Source: Lautropia sp.
Lineage (GTDB): Bacteria; Pseudomonadota; Gammaproteobacteria; Burkholderiales; Burkholderiaceae_E
NCBI GenBank assembly: GCA_030532425.1
Contig: JAUNLD010000009.1
Span: 1-63,088, forward strand
Length of the DNA: 63,088 nt
Direction of reading: 5' to 3'
Of the stretch, positions 36,230 through 45,339 are shown piece by piece. The translations under genes were made by a program, and so were the position numbers. Within the stretch, counting starts at the first letter, position 1; each line of letters starts with the position of its first letter. The notes under the pieces were generated by a model. That model saw only the letters and a list, made by a program, of their open reading frames with translations, was not told where the DNA came from and searched no databases.

Positions 36230-38050
36230 TCACACCGCATCCCGCCAGGCGGCCGCTTCCATCAGCTCGCGGGTGTAGTCGCTGGCAGGTGCCATGAAGA
36301 CTTCCTCGACACGGCCCTGCTCGACGATCTCGCCATTCTTCATCACCAGCAGGCGGTGCGCCATCGCCCGGATCACCCCCATGTCGTGGGTGATGAGCAG
36401 ATAGCTGAGGCCATATTTTTCCTGGAGCGACACCAGCAGCTTCAGCACCTGCAGCTGTACCGTCAGGTCGAGTGCCGAGGTGGGCTCATCCAGCACCAGC
36501 AGCCGGGGCTTGAGCACCAGGGCGCGCGCAATGGCCACGCGCTGGCGCTGGCCGCCGGACAGCTCGTGCGGATAGCGGTGCAGCACCTGCGCCGCCTCCA
36601 GCCCCACGTCCTGAAGCGCCGCCAGCACGGCCCCGCGATGCGCCTCGTCGCTCATGTGCGGATGGTGCAGCAGCAGCCCCTCGCCCACGATCTGGGCGAT
36701 GCTCATCCGCGGCGAGAGCGAATTGAAGGGGTCCTGAAAGACCATCTGGAAGCCGATGCGCTGGGCGCGCAGGTCGCGCTCCGACAGGGTGTCGATGCGC
36801 CGGCCATTGATCTCGATCTCGCCGCGTGTCTGGCCGGCGGCCAGCCGCACCAGCGCCAGCGCCAGCGTGGTCTTGCCCGATCCGGATTCGCCGACGATGC
36901 CCAGCGTGGTACCGGCCGGAATAGCCAGGCTCACATCGCGCAACACCTCGTGCCGCTGCTTGGAAAACCAGCCCGTCGGCGTGATGAAGGTGCAGCCGAC
37001 GCCGCGGGCCAGCAAGGCCGGTGTGGGCAGTGCGCGGCCACTGCCGCCATCCACTGTCCCGGCCGCCGTCACACCCTGCAGCCCCGCCGCCTGCCCGGCC
37101 CCGCCCGGCCCCGCCCCCAGCCCGATGGCGGCCCCCCCCGCCACGGTAGCGCCGCCCTGCCCGGCCGGCGCGCCGGTCGTGCCGGCGGCCAGCTGCGACT
37201 GGGCGGCCAGCGCATCGTCCAGTGGCCGTACCAGCCGTTGCGGGTGGGCAGCCAGCAGCATCCGTGTGTAATCATGCTGCGGGTTGTCGAAGACCTCGGC
37301 CACGCTGCCCTGCTCGACGATGCGGCCATGACGCATGACGATCACGCGCTCGGCAAAGGCACGCACCAGCGGCAGATCGTGGCTGATGAGCAGCACGGCC
37401 ATGCCGAATTCCCGCTGCAGGTCGGCCAGCAGGCGGATGATGCTGGCCTGCACGGTCACATCCAGCGCGGTGGTGGGTTCATCGGCGATCACCAGCCGTG
37501 GCCTGCAGGCCAGCGCCATCGCAATCAGTGCACGCTGGCGCTGGCCGCCCGAGAGCTGGTGCGGATAGCTGCCGGCAATGCGGGCCGGATCCTGAATGCG
37601 GGTCAGCGTCAGCAGCTCGGTGGCACGTGCCAGCGCCTGGGCATGCGTCAGTCCTTCATGCTGCTCCATCACTTCGGCAATCTGGTCGCCGATCATGTGC
37701 AGCGGGTTGAGCGCCGACATCGGCTCCTGAAAGATCATGCCGATCTGCCCCCCCCGCAGCGCGCGCAGCCGGGCCTCGGTCGCCTGAAGGATGTCCTGAC
37801 CGTCAAAGACGATCTGGCCGCCATAACGGGCGCCCTCGGTCAGCCGCATGATGGCGTGTGCCGTCAGTGTCTTGCCCGAGCCGGATTCGCCCACCAGGGC
37901 CACCCGCTCACCCCGGCCGATCTCGAAGCTCACGTCGCTGACGACCGGATGCACCACATCATCACGCTCGCTGTCGACAAAACCGATGCCCAGGGTGCTG
38001 ACCGACAGCAGCGGCTTGCCACTGTCAGCGCTTGCGGGGGTCGAGTGCAT
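36230..38050 (-). CDS. yejF: peptide ABC transporter ATPase, two fused nucleotide-binding domains
   Basis: A 606-residue tandem ATPase that powers the YejABE peptide importer. Domain 1 has GESGSGKTLTAHAIMRL and LSGGQRQRALIAMAL. Domain 2 has GESGSGKTTLALALVRL and LSGGQRQRVAIARAL. Each has a Walker B (LVIADEPTTALD, LLVLDEPTSALD) and the OppD/F C-terminal extension. The linker between the domains (about residues 275-340) is much longer than usual and almost all Gly, Ala, Thr and Pro. The start at 38050 lies inside yejE with GGAGAGG upstream; an ATG at 38068 is also possible. Confidence 0.92.
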   Translation of the reverse strand: MHSTPASADSGKPLLSVSTLGIGFVDSERDDVVHPVVSDVSFEIGRGERVALVGESGSGKTLTAHAIMRLTEGARYGGQIVFDGQDILQATEARLRALRGGQIGMIFQEPMSALNPLHMIGDQIAEVMEQHEGLTHAQALARATELLTLTRIQDPARIAGSYPHQLSGGQRQRALIAMALACRPRLVIADEPTTALDVTVQASIIRLLADLQREFGMAVLLISHDLPLVRAFAERVIVMRHGRIVEQGSVAEVFDNPQHDYTRMLLAAHPQRLVRPLDDALAAQSQLAAGTTGAPAGQGGATVAGGAAIGLGAGPGGAGQAAGLQGVTAAGTVDGGSGRALPTPALLARGVGCTFITPTGWFSKQRHEVLRDVSLAIPAGTTLGIVGESGSGKTTLALALVRLAAGQTRGEIEINGRRIDTLSERDLRAQRIGFQMVFQDPFNSLSPRMSIAQIVGEGLLLHHPHMSDEAHRGAVLAALQDVGLEAAQVLHRYPHELSGGQRQRVAIARALVLKPRLLVLDEPTSALDLTVQLQVLKLLVSLQEKYGLSYLLITHDMGVIRAMAHRLLVMKNGEIVEQGRVEEVFMAPASDYTRELMEAAAWRDAV

Positions 38051-39080
38051 CACGCAACGCCTCTCCAATGAAGATCAACAACAGCAGCGTACCCACCAGC
38101 ACGATGAAGGTGGGCAGTGAAATCCACCAGGCATCGAGATTGTTCTTACCCTGCGCCAGCAGCTCGCCCAGACTGGGGCTGTCGGCCGAGACGCCCAGGC
38201 CCAGAAAATCCAGACTGGTGAGCGCCACGATGGCAGCACTCATGCGGAACGGCAGAAAGGCCACCACCGAGGTCAGCGAATTGGGCAGCACGTGGCGCCA
38301 GATGATGGTGCGTGCCGGCAACCCCAGCGAGCGGGCTGCCTGTACATACTCAAGCTGACGGTTGCGCAGGAACTCGGCGCGCACGTAGTCGGACAGGCCC
38401 ATCCAGCCAAACAGCGACAGGATCGCCAGCAACACCCAGATGCTGGGCTCGAACATCGAAGCGAGGATCAGCAGCAGATACAGCTCCGGCACGGCCGACC
38501 AGATCTCGATCAGCCGCTGCAGGAACAGGTCGGTACGCCCGGCAAAATAGCCCTGGACTGCCCCCATCAGCACACCCAGCACCACCCCGATGGCCGTCAG
38601 CGCCAGCCCGAACAGCACCGACAGCCGGAAACCATACAGCAGCCGCGCCAGCACGTCGCGACCACGGTCATCGGTACCCAGCCAGTTCCGTGCCGACGGC
38701 GGTGCCGGATTGGGCAGCGTGGCGTGGTAGTTGAGCGTGGCAAAACCGTAGCGGTTCAGCGGCCAGAGAGCCCAGTTGCCGGGCTTGTCGAGCTGCTGCT
38801 CGATGAACGGATCGTGGTAATCGGTGGGGGCGAGAAAATCGCCGCCGAACACGGTCTCGGGGTAGTCCTTGAGCATCGGCACGAACCACTCGCCCTGATA
38901 GCGCACCAGCAGCGGGCGGTCGCTGGAGAGCACACCGGCCAGCAACGACACGGCAAAGAGCAGCAGAAAGATCCACAAGCTGACGTAGCCGCGCCGGTGG
39001 CGACGAAAACGCCGCCAGGCACGCTGGCCGGCGGAAAGCGAGGGCGGAGTGGCGGATGGGGTCATGACGGGATTCGACAT
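38025..39080 (-). CDS. yejE: peptide ABC transporter permease
   Basis: A 351-residue inner-membrane permease of the OppC type. An N-terminal helix is followed by a large periplasmic segment containing WALWPLNRYGFATLNYH (a YejE feature) and NWLGTDDRGRDVLARLLYG, then five helices with the coupling loop LEYVQAARSLGLPARTIIWRHVLPN, quoted in part, that docks on the ATPase. The start at 39080 (MSNPVMTPS) is used; an in-frame ATG six codons earlier is possible. It lies 7 bp after yejB, and the end overlaps yejF. Confidence 0.93.
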   Translation of the reverse strand: MSNPVMTPSATPPSLSAGQRAWRRFRRHRRGYVSLWIFLLLFAVSLLAGVLSSDRPLLVRYQGEWFVPMLKDYPETVFGGDFLAPTDYHDPFIEQQLDKPGNWALWPLNRYGFATLNYHATLPNPAPPSARNWLGTDDRGRDVLARLLYGFRLSVLFGLALTAIGVVLGVLMGAVQGYFAGRTDLFLQRLIEIWSAVPELYLLLILASMFEPSIWVLLAILSLFGWMGLSDYVRAEFLRNRQLEYVQAARSLGLPARTIIWRHVLPNSLTSVVAFLPFRMSAAIVALTSLDFLGLGVSADSPSLGELLAQGKNNLDAWWISLPTFIVLVGTLLLLIFIGEALRDALDPRKR

Positions 39081-39087
39081 CGGTGGC

Positions 39088-40143
39088 TCAGCGCCCATGA
39101 GCCGAGAATTTCACGCGCGGATCCACCCAGGTGTAGGCCACGTCGGTCAGCAGCCGGGTGAGCAGGCCGATCAGCGAAAACAGGTAGAGCATGCCCAACA
39201 CCACCGGGTAATCGCGCTTGACCACCGCATCGTAAGAGAGCAGCCCCAGGCCATCGAGCGAGAACAGCGTCTCGATCAGCAGCGACCCGGTGAAGAAAGC
39301 GCCCACGAAAGCTGCCGGAAAGCCCGTGACCAGCGGAATCAGCGCGTTGCGAAAGACATGGCGCCAGAGCACGCGCTGCTCGGACAGCCCCTTGGCCCGT
39401 GCCGTCGCCACATACTGCCGGCGGATTTCTTCGAGGATGAGGTTCTTGGTGAGCAGCGTGGTGGTGGCAAAGCTGCCCACCACCAGACAGGTCAGCGGCA
39501 GCACCAGGTGCCAGACATAGTCGAACACCTTGCCGATCAGGCTGAGCGACTCGAAATCGTCGGAGGTGAGGCCGCGCAGCGGAAACCACGACAGGAACGA
39601 ACCGCCGCCAAACAGCACCAGCAGCGCCACACCCAGCACGAAACCGGGGATGGCATAGCCAACCAGCACCGCCGTGGTCGTCCACAGATCGAAACGGCTG
39701 CCATCGCGCACCGCCTTGGCAATGCCCAACGGGATCGACACCGCATAGACCAGCAGAAAACTCCAGACCCCCAGGCTGACCGAGACCGGCAGCTTCTCGA
39801 CGATCAGTGCCCAGACCGATTTCTGGTGGCGGTAGCTGGTGCCCAGATCGAACGACAGATAACGCCCGACCATCTCGAAGAAACGTTGTGGCGCCGGCTT
39901 GTCAAAACCGTAGAAAGCCTTCAGTTCCTCGATCTGCCGGGGATCGACACCCTGGCTGCCGCGATAATGCGCGCCCCCACTGGCGGCCGCAGCCTCGCCG
40001 CCCTGCCCTGCCTGCTGCAACTGGGCAACCACCTGCTCGACAGGGCCGCCCGGCACGAACTGGATGATGACGAAACTGACCAGCAGGATGCCCAGCAACG
40101 TGGGCACCATCAGCAACAGGCGGCGCAGGATGTAGGCCGTCAT
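39088..40143 (-). CDS. yejB: peptide ABC transporter permease
   Basis: A 351-residue OppB-type permease that starts MTAYILRRLLLMVPTLLGIL. It contains the usual FVPGGPVEQ segment, an extra ~25-residue Gly/Ala-rich stretch (QQAGQGGEAAAASGGAHY) seen in YejB proteins, and the coupling loop QYVATARAKGLSEQRVLWRHVFRN. It starts in the stop of yejA with a 4-bp overlap, so the operon is translationally coupled. Confidence 0.94.
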   Translation of the reverse strand: MTAYILRRLLLMVPTLLGILLVSFVIIQFVPGGPVEQVVAQLQQAGQGGEAAAASGGAHYRGSQGVDPRQIEELKAFYGFDKPAPQRFFEMVGRYLSFDLGTSYRHQKSVWALIVEKLPVSVSLGVWSFLLVYAVSIPLGIAKAVRDGSRFDLWTTTAVLVGYAIPGFVLGVALLVLFGGGSFLSWFPLRGLTSDDFESLSLIGKVFDYVWHLVLPLTCLVVGSFATTTLLTKNLILEEIRRQYVATARAKGLSEQRVLWRHVFRNALIPLVTGFPAAFVGAFFTGSLLIETLFSLDGLGLLSYDAVVKRDYPVVLGMLYLFSLIGLLTRLLTDVAYTWVDPRVKFSAHGR

Positions 40144-42041
40144 GAACGATCCTCCGCAAGCGGTACCGGCTTCGCCTCGGCATCGAACCACCAGGTCTGC
40201 AACAGCCAGGCATCGGGCGAATAATAAAGCGGCAGCACCGCAGGATGGCGCAACCGGTAATCGAAGGCCACGCGGAAGCTGCTGCTGTGAAACTGCGGCA
40301 CCAGATACCAGCCGTGGCGCAGCACCCGATCGAGCACCCGGGCGGCCAGCTCCAGCTGTGGGCGCGTCTGCGCACGCACCACCCGCTCGATGATCTCGTC
40401 AACGAGCGGATCGGCGATGCCGGCATAGTTCTGCGAGCCCGGCTGCCTGGCCGAGGCCGAGGCCAGCATGAAATGCAGCTCGTTGCCAGGGTTGCTGCTC
40501 ATTGCATAGCCCGACACCGTCACGTCGAAATTGAAATCCTGCATCCGCTGCACGTAGAGCGCCGGATCGACCACACGCTGCCGCACCCGGATGCCCAGGC
40601 GCGCCAGGTTGTGGATCCAGGGCGAGGCGATGCGCTCGAAGGTGGTGCTGTAATTGAGCAGCTCGAAGCTGAAGGCCGTGCCCGCCGCGTTGCGCAGCAC
40701 GCCATCAGGCCCCACCTGCCAGCCCGCCAGCGTCAGCAGTTTCTGTGCCTGCCGCAGATTGTTGCGCAGGCTGGCCGCATCCGGCGAGGCTGGCAGCTCG
40801 GGCACCGGGCCGAAGAGCGCTTCATCCAGCGGCGTCCTGAGCGATTGCAGGAAGGCGCTTTCGTCGACGTCGGGCACACCGGTGGCTGCCATCGTGCTGT
40901 TGGAAAAATAGCTGCGCGTGCGTGTGTACTGGCCATAGAAGACCTGGCGGTTGAGCCAGTCGAAGTCGAAGGCCAGCGCCAGCGCATGGCGCACCCGCAC
41001 ATCCCGGAACAGCGCCCGGCGCTGATTGAGCACGAAGCCCTGGGTGGAGGCGATGCTGGAATCGGGGAAGCTGCGCTTGAGCAGCTCACCACTGCGATAG
41101 CGGGCCCCCACATGGCCCCGTGCCCAGTTGCGCGCGGAATTCTCGTAGAGCCAGTCGAACTCGCCCGCCTTGAAGCCTTCGAGCCGGGCCGTCTCGTCCT
41201 TGAAATACTTGTAGAGGACGCGATTGAAATTGAACATGCCACGGCGCACCGGCAACTGCTCGGCCCAGTAGTCGTCACGGCGGCGGTAGGCGATCTGCTT
41301 GCCGAAATCGATGCTGTCGATCCGGTACGGGCCACTGGTGACGGGGGGCTGCTGCGAGATGGCGTCCAGCTCGCGCCCCTCTCCCCAGCGCCGCGAAAAC
41401 ACCGGCAGCCCCTCGGCCAGGATCAGGTGCAGCTCGCCGTTGGGCTGACGGAAGATGAAGCGGACGATGCGCTCATCCAGCACCTCGACGCGTTCGACAT
41501 CGCCAAAATACTGCCGGTAGACCGGGTTGGCCCCCGGACCGACGAGGCGCTCGAAGGAATGGCGCACGTCTTCGGCCAGCACCGGGTCGCCATTGCTGAA
41601 GCGGGCCTCGGCCCGCAGCTTGAACATCACCGACAGGCGGTCGTCGGCCAGCACCATGTCTTCGGCCAGCAGGCCATAGACGCTGAAGGGCTCGTCCCAG
41701 CTGCGCACCACCAGCGTCTCGAACATCAGGGTGCCCAACCCGGCCGCACTGATGCCGCGCAAGGCAAAGGGGTTGAGCGTATCGAAGCTGCCATAGCCCG
41801 CCAGCCGCACCAGTCCGCCACGCGGCGCATCGGGGCGCACGTAATCGAAGTGGGTGAAGCCTTCGGGATAGCGGGGCTGCCCGCCCCACGCCATGCCCGC
41901 CGCAGCCTGGGCCAGGCCGGGCGGCAGGCCGGCAGCCAGGGCAAGGGGCAGCGCCGCGCCGGCACGCAGCAGGGCGCGCCGGCCGGCCGGATCGGGGGCC
42001 ACCACGGGCAGGATCGACGACAGTGAACGCATGGCGTGCAT
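40140..42041 (-). CDS. yejA: peptide ABC transporter substrate-binding protein
   Basis: A periplasmic solute-binding protein of about 630 residues (SBP_bac_5 family). A Tat- or Sec-type signal with AGRRALLRAGAALPLALAAG precedes the mature part, which opens GMAWGGQPRYPEGFTHFDYV as in YejA. YejABEF importers take up peptides, including microcin C and some antimicrobial peptides, in enteric and Brucella species. The ATG at 42041 overlaps a -10-like TACAAT on the minus strand, so the ATG at 42032 may be the true, leaderless start. First gene of yejABEF and divergent from fabI. Confidence 0.92.
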   Translation of the reverse strand: MHAMRSLSSILPVVAPDPAGRRALLRAGAALPLALAAGLPPGLAQAAAGMAWGGQPRYPEGFTHFDYVRPDAPRGGLVRLAGYGSFDTLNPFALRGISAAGLGTLMFETLVVRSWDEPFSVYGLLAEDMVLADDRLSVMFKLRAEARFSNGDPVLAEDVRHSFERLVGPGANPVYRQYFGDVERVEVLDERIVRFIFRQPNGELHLILAEGLPVFSRRWGEGRELDAISQQPPVTSGPYRIDSIDFGKQIAYRRRDDYWAEQLPVRRGMFNFNRVLYKYFKDETARLEGFKAGEFDWLYENSARNWARGHVGARYRSGELLKRSFPDSSIASTQGFVLNQRRALFRDVRVRHALALAFDFDWLNRQVFYGQYTRTRSYFSNSTMAATGVPDVDESAFLQSLRTPLDEALFGPVPELPASPDAASLRNNLRQAQKLLTLAGWQVGPDGVLRNAAGTAFSFELLNYSTTFERIASPWIHNLARLGIRVRQRVVDPALYVQRMQDFNFDVTVSGYAMSSNPGNELHFMLASASARQPGSQNYAGIADPLVDEIIERVVRAQTRPQLELAARVLDRVLRHGWYLVPQFHSSSFRVAFDYRLRHPAVLPLYYSPDAWLLQTWWFDAEAKPVPLAEDRS

Positions 42042-42069
42042 TGTAGGGCGCTCTGCTCATGCGACAATG
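42039..42069. promoter_or_regulatory. overlapping divergent promoter-like elements, yejA/fabI
   Basis: On the minus strand TTGTCG (42067-42062) and TACAAT (42045-42040) are 16 bp apart and point at yejA. On the plus strand TTGTAG (42041-42046) and GACAAT (42063-42068) are also 16 bp apart and point at fabI. Each -10 overlaps the other's -35. If both work, they should exclude each other. Elements are read by eye. Confidence 0.5.
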
Positions 42070-42100
42070 CTTCTGTTTATTTTTGCCACGAGGTTATACG

Positions 42101-42886
42101 ATGCAAGCAGGTTTTTTGGCGGGCAAGCGCATTCTGATCCTGGGTCTGTTGTCGAATCGCTCCATTGCCTACGGCATTGCCAAGGCGTGCCGCGCCCAGG
42201 GGGCCGAGCTGGCCTTCACCTACCAGAATGAGCGCTTCAAGGAGCGCATCACCGAGATGGCGGCCGAGTTCGGCTCTTCGCTGGTGTTTCCGTGCGATGT
42301 GGTCGACGATGCGCAGATCAGCCAGCTGATGACCGACCTGGGCCAGCACTGGGACAAGTTCGACGGTCTGGTGCACGCCATCGCCTACGCCCCGCGCGAG
42401 GCCATCGCCGGCGATTTCCTGGAAGGCTGCACCCGCGAATACTTTGCAATGGCCCACGACATCTCGGCCTACAGCCTGGTGGCGCTGGCCCGTGCAGCCC
42501 TGCCGATGATGGAAGGCCGCAACGGCGCGATGGTGACGCTGAGCTACCTGGGTGCCGTGCGTGCCGTGCCCAATTACAACACGATGGGCGTGGCCAAGGC
42601 CTCGCTGGAAGCCAGCGTGCGCTACCTGGCCGAATCGGTGGGCCCCAGGGGCATCCGCGTCAACGGCATCTCGGCCGGTCCGATCAAGACGCTGGCTGCC
42701 GCCGGCATCAAGGGCTTCTCCAGCATCCTCTCGGCCGTCGAGGCCGCCGCCCCGCTGCGGCGCAACGTGACGATCGAGGAGGTGGGCAACGCCGCGGCCT
42801 TCCTGCTCTCGCCGCTGGCGTCGGGCATCACGGGTGAGATCACCTACGTGGATGCCGGCTACTCGAACGCACTGGGCGGGGTCTGA
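42101..42886 (+). CDS. fabI: enoyl-[acyl-carrier-protein] reductase (NADH)
   Basis: A 261-residue short-chain dehydrogenase-fold enzyme that performs the last reduction in each fatty-acid elongation cycle. The N-terminal [20 protein letters not shown] binds NADH. The active-site Tyr and Lys are Y159 and K166 in [13 protein letters not shown], with Y149 nearby. [12 protein letters not shown] is the flipping-loop region; in it Ala95 stands where E. coli FabI has Gly93, a triclosan-contact residue. GAGG lies before the start at 42101; the upstream ATG at 42059 would add 14 unlikely residues. It is divergent from yejA. Confidence 0.96.
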   Translation: MQAGFLAGKRILILGLLSNRSIAYGIAKACRAQGAELAFTYQNERFKERITEMAAEFGSSLVFPCDVVDDAQISQLMTDLGQHWDKFDGLVHAIAYAPREAIAGDFLEGCTREYFAMAHDISAYSLVALARAALPMMEGRNGAMVTLSYLGAVRAVPNYNTMGVAKASLEASVRYLAESVGPRGIRVNGISAGPIKTLAAAGIKGFSSILSAVEAAAPLRRNVTIEEVGNAAAFLLSPLASGITGEITYVDAGYSNALGGV

Positions 42887-42923
42887 CCGGCCCCTGCCCC
42901 AGGCCGCCCCCACGCAACGCCCG

Positions 42924-42954
42924 GAAAAACGTCCGGCCCTCACCACAGGGCCGG
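42924..42954 (-). terminator. rho-independent terminator of the Na/Pi cotransporter gene
   Basis: An 8-bp perfect stem (CCGGCCCT/AGGGCCGG, 6-nt loop, 42933-42954) is followed on the minus strand, after 3 nt, by TTTTT. It sits between convergent fabI and the cotransporter gene and may stop both. Confidence 0.65.
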
Positions 42955-42984
42955 CGTCATCCATCATCAGCAGCCCGGCTGCCG

Positions 42985-44607
42985 TCAGCCGGTGGCAACC
43001 GCGGCAGGTGCCTCGCTGGCAGCCGTATCGCCATTTTCGCTCAGGGTTTCGGCGATACGGACCAGATGCCTGGCGATACGCTCCAGCCAGCGCTGCGCCG
43101 TCAGCTGCTCCAGGGCCGCCGTGGTGCTGATCTGCGCATTGACGGCACTTTCGACCACATCCCGACGAGCACCATGCTGCTGTGCGTGTACCGCCTCGCT
43201 GACACCCCGCAGGGCCTGCACCGCGCTTTCATCCAGACGCATGCCGCCCTCTTCGGCCAGACCGGCCGCCGCCTGCTCCAGTGCCTGCACCAGCTGCTGC
43301 GTCGGCTCGCGCAAGCCCGGCACGGCATGCAGATAATTGGTGTAGACGACCGCATCCAGATCCGCAGCCAGCACCCGGGTCTGATCCATCAGCAACAGCA
43401 GCTGCATCAGCCGCTGCTGCTCGGCCACCGACGGCGTGACCGGCAGCCGCCCCAGATAATCGTCGACGGCCGCCAACAGCTCCTTCAGTGAAGGGCGGCG
43501 CCTGGCCGGCACCACCACCTGCCCCTGCAACCGGCGTGCCAGCATCTGGCAACTGTGCGCCAGCCCCTGACACAAGGTCTTTTCGGCTGCGGCGATGGCC
43601 AGCGCCGGCGTACCCAGCAGCGTCTTGTCCAGATGTCGCAGCGCTGCCGGCACCGACTCCTTGACCAGACGCCGGGTAAGCCGCGTGAGCAGCCTGCTTT
43701 GGGGCAGAAAGACCACGGCACCCAGCACACTGAAGATGGTATGAAAGGCGGCCAGCGCCAGCGCCTGATCGAGGCTGGCCAACGGTGCCCAGTGCTTCAG
43801 CACAGACAGAAACACCGGTTGCAGCACCAGAAGCGCCAGCAGCGCCGATCCCAGGTTGAACAGCACATGCACCAGCGCCGTGCGCTTGGCCGCACTGCTG
43901 CCCCCCACTGCGGCCAGCAGCGCCGTGGCCGTGGTGCCGATGTTCTGACCGATCACCAGCGAGGTGGCCTGGGCAAAATCGAGTGTACCCGCCGACAGCG
44001 CCGCCAGCGTGGTGGCCAGCGCGGCACTGGAGGCCTGCAGGATGATCGTCATGACGATACCGATCAGCACCAGCATCAGCCGCGGCCCCCAGCCCTCGGC
44101 CGAAAAACGGCTCAGATCGATCTGGCTGGCCAGCCCGGCCATCGCCTGCTGCAGGAAGTCGATGCCGACAAAGATCAGCCCGAAGCCACAGAGCGCCAGC
44201 CCGATCAGCGCCACCCGGTCTCTGGCCAGCAGCTTCATCAGCGCCCCCAGACCAATGATCGGCATCGCCAGACTGGAAATGGAAAACTTCATCCCCAGCA
44301 CCGCCACGATCCAGCCGGTGCTGGTGGAACCGATATTGGCCCCGATGATGACGCCGATGGCATTGCTGAAGCTGAGCAGGCCCGCACTGACAAAACCGAT
44401 GGTGGCCATCGTCGTGGCCGTGGACGACTGCACCGCCACCGTGGCGCCCACCCCGGCCATCAGCGCCTTCATCGGCTTGCCGGTGAGATGCGAGAGCGCC
44501 GAACGCAGCGACTCGCCCGCCAGCGCCTTGAGGCTGTCGGACATCAGCACCATGCCCAACAGAAACAGGCCGATGCCACCTGCAAGCGTACTGAGGTCTG
44601 AGAACAT
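42985..44607 (-). CDS. Na/Pi cotransporter family protein with PhoU-like tail
   Basis: A 540-residue membrane protein. Two inverted repeats carry the family's QSS motifs, AVQSSTATTMATIGF and LQASSAALATTLAAL, and GANIGSTSTGW / GQNIGTTATALL as paired Gly/Asn segments. About eight helices end near residue 310, followed by a ~230-residue cytoplasmic helical domain resembling PhoU. NptA/YjbB-type proteins move phosphate with Na+, and YjbB is reported to export phosphate when overproduced. No pho genes are adjacent. A terminator lies downstream. Confidence 0.9.
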   Translation of the reverse strand: MFSDLSTLAGGIGLFLLGMVLMSDSLKALAGESLRSALSHLTGKPMKALMAGVGATVAVQSSTATTMATIGFVSAGLLSFSNAIGVIIGANIGSTSTGWIVAVLGMKFSISSLAMPIIGLGALMKLLARDRVALIGLALCGFGLIFVGIDFLQQAMAGLASQIDLSRFSAEGWGPRLMLVLIGIVMTIILQASSAALATTLAALSAGTLDFAQATSLVIGQNIGTTATALLAAVGGSSAAKRTALVHVLFNLGSALLALLVLQPVFLSVLKHWAPLASLDQALALAAFHTIFSVLGAVVFLPQSRLLTRLTRRLVKESVPAALRHLDKTLLGTPALAIAAAEKTLCQGLAHSCQMLARRLQGQVVVPARRRPSLKELLAAVDDYLGRLPVTPSVAEQQRLMQLLLLMDQTRVLAADLDAVVYTNYLHAVPGLREPTQQLVQALEQAAAGLAEEGGMRLDESAVQALRGVSEAVHAQQHGARRDVVESAVNAQISTTAALEQLTAQRWLERIARHLVRIAETLSENGDTAASEAPAAVATG

Positions 44608-45012
44608 GGATGCGGCCGTCTCGTGGATTCCTCGTCAGGCAGCACCCAGCCAGCCCGCCGACGGACCCTGGCCGATGCGCCCCCTCATGATCGGCGCCCA
44701 TCGCCACTCATCGGCCGACGTCGCCCCAGCCCCGCACGCGGAGCCTTCATGAACAGGAAATCTAGCGCAGCGCCCGGATGACGTACAGCAGCGCCCCCGG
44801 CCGTAGCCCCGCAACCGGGCCGTCACGGCCCAAAGCGTCGTGCGGAACAGACATCACGGCTTCCAGCTGCACGCAACCGGTGGCCGTGCGGGACACGCCA
44901 GGAGAAGACAGCCAAAACAAAAGGCTGCGCCAGCCCCCAGGCTCTTGGGGGATGGACGCAGCCAGCGCCGAATCATCCGGCATGGCGGCATCCACCGCCA
45001 TGCGAGCGGCGC
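44608..45012. other. 405-bp intergenic region containing a terminator
   Basis: The stretch lies between the cotransporter start and the DUF1232 stop. It holds the strong terminator at 44913-44963 and a second short inverted repeat at about 44981-45002 (ATGGCGG/CCGCCAT). A possible 84-codon frame across it lacks a ribosome site and runs through the terminator, so it is not called. Confidence 0.5.
44913..44963 (-). terminator. strong rho-independent terminator after DUF1232 gene
   Basis: A long stem (arms from 44923 and to 44963, outer GGCTGCG/CGCAGCC, inner CCCCCA/TGGGGG, small internal mismatch, short loop) is followed on the minus strand by TTTTGTTTT. It is about 50 bp past the stop of the gene at 45013-45339. 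Confidence 0.85.
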
Positions 45013-45339
45013 TCAACGTGCCGGCGTGCCCTTGCGGAAGAAGCGGCTGCCCAGCCAGGAACGGTCGGCGCGTTCGGCCACCTCGACCTGAACCTGCGTG
45101 GGCAGGCGGTTGAGCAGGAAAGGAATGCCCAGCATCAGCACGGCCAGATCATCCACCAGGCCAAAGAGCACGGCGATGTCGGGCACGATGTCGATCGGCG
45201 AGAACAGGTAGAAAGCCAGCGCGATGGTGCCCAGCTTCACCATCAGGGGCGTGCCGGGATTGCGCAAGGCATACCAGAGCATCAGCGCCTCGCGGCCGGT
45301 GGCACGAAACAGGCGACGGATGCGCAGCAACCAGAACAT
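45013..45339 (-). CDS. DUF1232 (YkvA-like) membrane protein
   Basis: A 108-residue protein with the DUF1232 signature YLFSPIDIVPDIAVLFGLVDDLAVL, quoted in part, between two hydrophobic stretches, and a basic C-terminus. Such proteins are common and of unknown function. GGAGG-like sequence lies just before the start at 45339. It is a single-gene unit ended by a clear terminator. Confidence 0.85.
   Translation of the reverse strand: MFWLLRIRRLFRATGREALMLWYALRNPGTPLMVKLGTIALAFYLFSPIDIVPDIAVLFGLVDDLAVLMLGIPFLLNRLPTQVQVEVAERADRSWLGSRFFRKGTPAR

Noticed and set aside
35849-38071. A 740-codon plus-strand frame antisense to yejF
   Set aside because: The composition is typical of the complement of a GC-rich gene and the ATPase motifs are all on the minus strand.
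40245-42026. A 593-codon plus-strand frame antisense to yejA
   Set aside because: No domain or ribosome site; yejA is well supported.
44762-45016. An 84-codon minus-strand frame after the DUF1232 gene
   Set aside because: It begins at a TTG overlapping the previous stop, has no ribosome site and passes through a strong terminator.
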